Shown here one piece after another: positions 44,992 to 45,784 of a DNA stretch of 45,784 bases. The translations under genes and the position numbers were made by a program. The number at the start of each line of letters is the position of its first letter. Positions within the stretch are counted from its first letter, which is position 1. This DNA is from Bradyrhizobiaceae bacterium. GTDB taxonomy: Bacteria > Pseudomonadota > Alphaproteobacteria > Rhizobiales > Xanthobacteraceae. The notes below the pieces were generated by a model. The model worked only from the letters and a program-made list of their open reading frames with translations. It was not told where the DNA came from and ran no database searches. The stretch covers positions 1 to 45,784 of the forward strand of contig CANKBJ010000010.1 of NCBI GenBank assembly GCA_947479905.1. The letters are read 5' to 3'.

Positions 44992-45784
44992 CTACTTGAC
45001 GCCGTCCTTGAACATGTCGGCAAGTTTGGCCGTGTCGGCGGCGATGATCTTGTCGAAGGCATCCGGCGTCATCGCCATTGCTTCGACGCCTTGCGCCGCG
45101 AACTTCGCCTTGATGTCATCGGTCTTGACGATTTCGGCGACGTCGCGGTTCACCTTGGCGATGATCTCGCGCGGCGTGCCGGCCGGCGCCAGCAGGCCGA
45201 ACCATGAGTCGTATTTAAACCCCGGCAGCGCGGCTTCGCCAATGGTCGGGGTATCCTTCATGGTCGGATTGCGCGTCGCGGTCGCAACCGCCAGCGCACG
45301 AACCTTGCCCGCCTGCACCAATTCGGCACCAACATTGATCGGGGTGAAATACATCTGCGTGTCGCCGCGCATGACGCTGGTGACAGCCTCAGGCGCGCCC
45401 TTATACGGCACATGAACGAGGTCGATCTTGGCGGCCTCCTTGAACATGGCGGCGGCGATGAAGGTCGCGCTCGCGGGCCCCGGCGACGCGAAATTAAACT
45501 TGCCCGGATTGGCCTTGGCGAGGTCGATGAATTCCTTGACCGACTTTGCCGGCGAGTCCGGCGGCACTATCAGAACGACCGGTACCGACGCGACGGGCGT
45601 TACGCCGGAGAAATCTTTCACCGGATCAAAAGTCAGACTTTTGTTGATGACCCCCGCGATGGTGTGACCGTTGGAGGTCATCATCAGCGTGTAGCCATCC
45701 GGCGCGCTCTTGGCGACCGAGGTCGTGCCGGGAATCCCCGGACGGTTTTCGACCAGCACTGTCTGGCCCCAGGCGGTCGTCAGC
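44992..45784 (-). CDS. Bug/TctC-family tripartite tricarboxylate receptor (5' end outside window)
   Basis: The minus strand is open from the stop at 44992 to the window edge (about 264 residues). Family motifs are VLVENRPGIPGTTSVAKSAP, DGYTLMMTSNGH, FNFASPGPASATFIAAAMFK, VHVPYKGAPEAVTSVMRGDT and the C-terminal LADMFKDGVK. Bug proteins are periplasmic binding proteins for carboxylates and other small organics, often working with TctA/TctB permeases or as orphans. The signal peptide is beyond the edge, and the GTG at 45759 is internal. It is unrelated in position to the Bug remnant at 20005. Confidence 0.92.
   Translation of the reverse strand, partial: LTTAWGQTVLVENRPGIPGTTSVAKSAPDGYTLMMTSNGHTIAGVINKSLTFDPVKDFSGVTPVASVPVVLIVPPDSPAKSVKEFIDLAKANPGKFNFASPGPASATFIAAAMFKEAAKIDLVHVPYKGAPEAVTSVMRGDTQMYFTPINVGAELVQAGKVRALAVATATRNPTMKDTPTIGEAALPGFKYDSWFGLLAPAGTPREIIAKVNRDVAEIVKTDDIKAKFAAQGVEAMAMTPDAFDKIIAADTAKLADMFKDGVK

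Overview
The window is GC-rich DNA from an alphaproteobacterium, most likely a member of the Hyphomicrobiales (Rhizobiales; Bradyrhizobium, Pseudolabrys or Xanthobacteraceae-like). This rests on the gene families present (kdpFABC with an extra 27-codon leader ORF, many NMT1/THI5-like, Bug and Fbp-type binding proteins, a CHASE2 cyclase next to a type I secretion system) and on two copies of a 49-bp palindrome that I recognise from rhizobial genomes. No rRNA, tRNA, CRISPR array or insertion sequence was found. Coding density is high and only one stretch over 300 bp lacks an intact gene (19975-20403).

Left end (1-5663, minus strand): the high-affinity potassium ATPase operon, in transcription order a 27-codon ORF, kdpF, kdpA, kdpB, kdpC and the start of kdpD (cut by the window edge). 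Upstream lies a TTTATA-N5-TTGATA element resembling the KdpE direct-repeat site.

5862-19974: a nitrogen/pyrimidine catabolic island. An acetamidase/formamidase gene (+) converges on an eight-gene minus-strand operon (15468 to 6863). In order this encodes a THI5-like binding protein, an SDR, a dihydroorotase/hydantoinase-like hydrolase, ABC ATPase, ABC permease, a second THI5-like binding protein, a deaminase-type amidohydrolase and a cyanuric acid hydrolase/barbiturase-family protein. A divergent LysR regulator follows, then a plus-strand set equivalent to the URC uracil-catabolic pathway: a GTP cyclohydrolase II-like URC1, a DUF1688 URC4 and a uracil phosphoribosyltransferase whose PRPP loop is atypical. 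The island looks like import plus ring opening of pyrimidines or related cyclic ureides by two chemistries under one regulator; that synthesis is inference.

19975-27542 (+): a remnant of a Bug-family binding protein, then a six-gene operon with ABC ATPase, two tandem paralogous Tat-type binding proteins, a fused double permease, an MmgE/PrpD protein and an SDR lacking the usual catalytic tyrosine.

27567-36326 (minus): a type I secretion module consisting of a large VWA/RTX substrate, ABC exporter, membrane-fusion protein and CHASE2-adenylate/guanylate cyclase. The 5' end of the substrate gene is fused head-to-head, near position 36.1 kb, with the truncated 5' end of a plus-strand repeat-protein gene. 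Both appear to have lost their N-termini in one rearrangement, or in a misassembly. An intact paralogue of the repeat protein (about 60-residue repeats), a SPOR-domain protein and a small exported protein with tryptophan heptad repeats follow on the plus strand.

Right end: a GMC oxidoreductase (+), a UxaA-family dehydratase (minus), a CDF metal transporter with an unusually long, apparently triplicated cytosolic domain (+), and a partial Bug-family binding protein (minus) running off the window.
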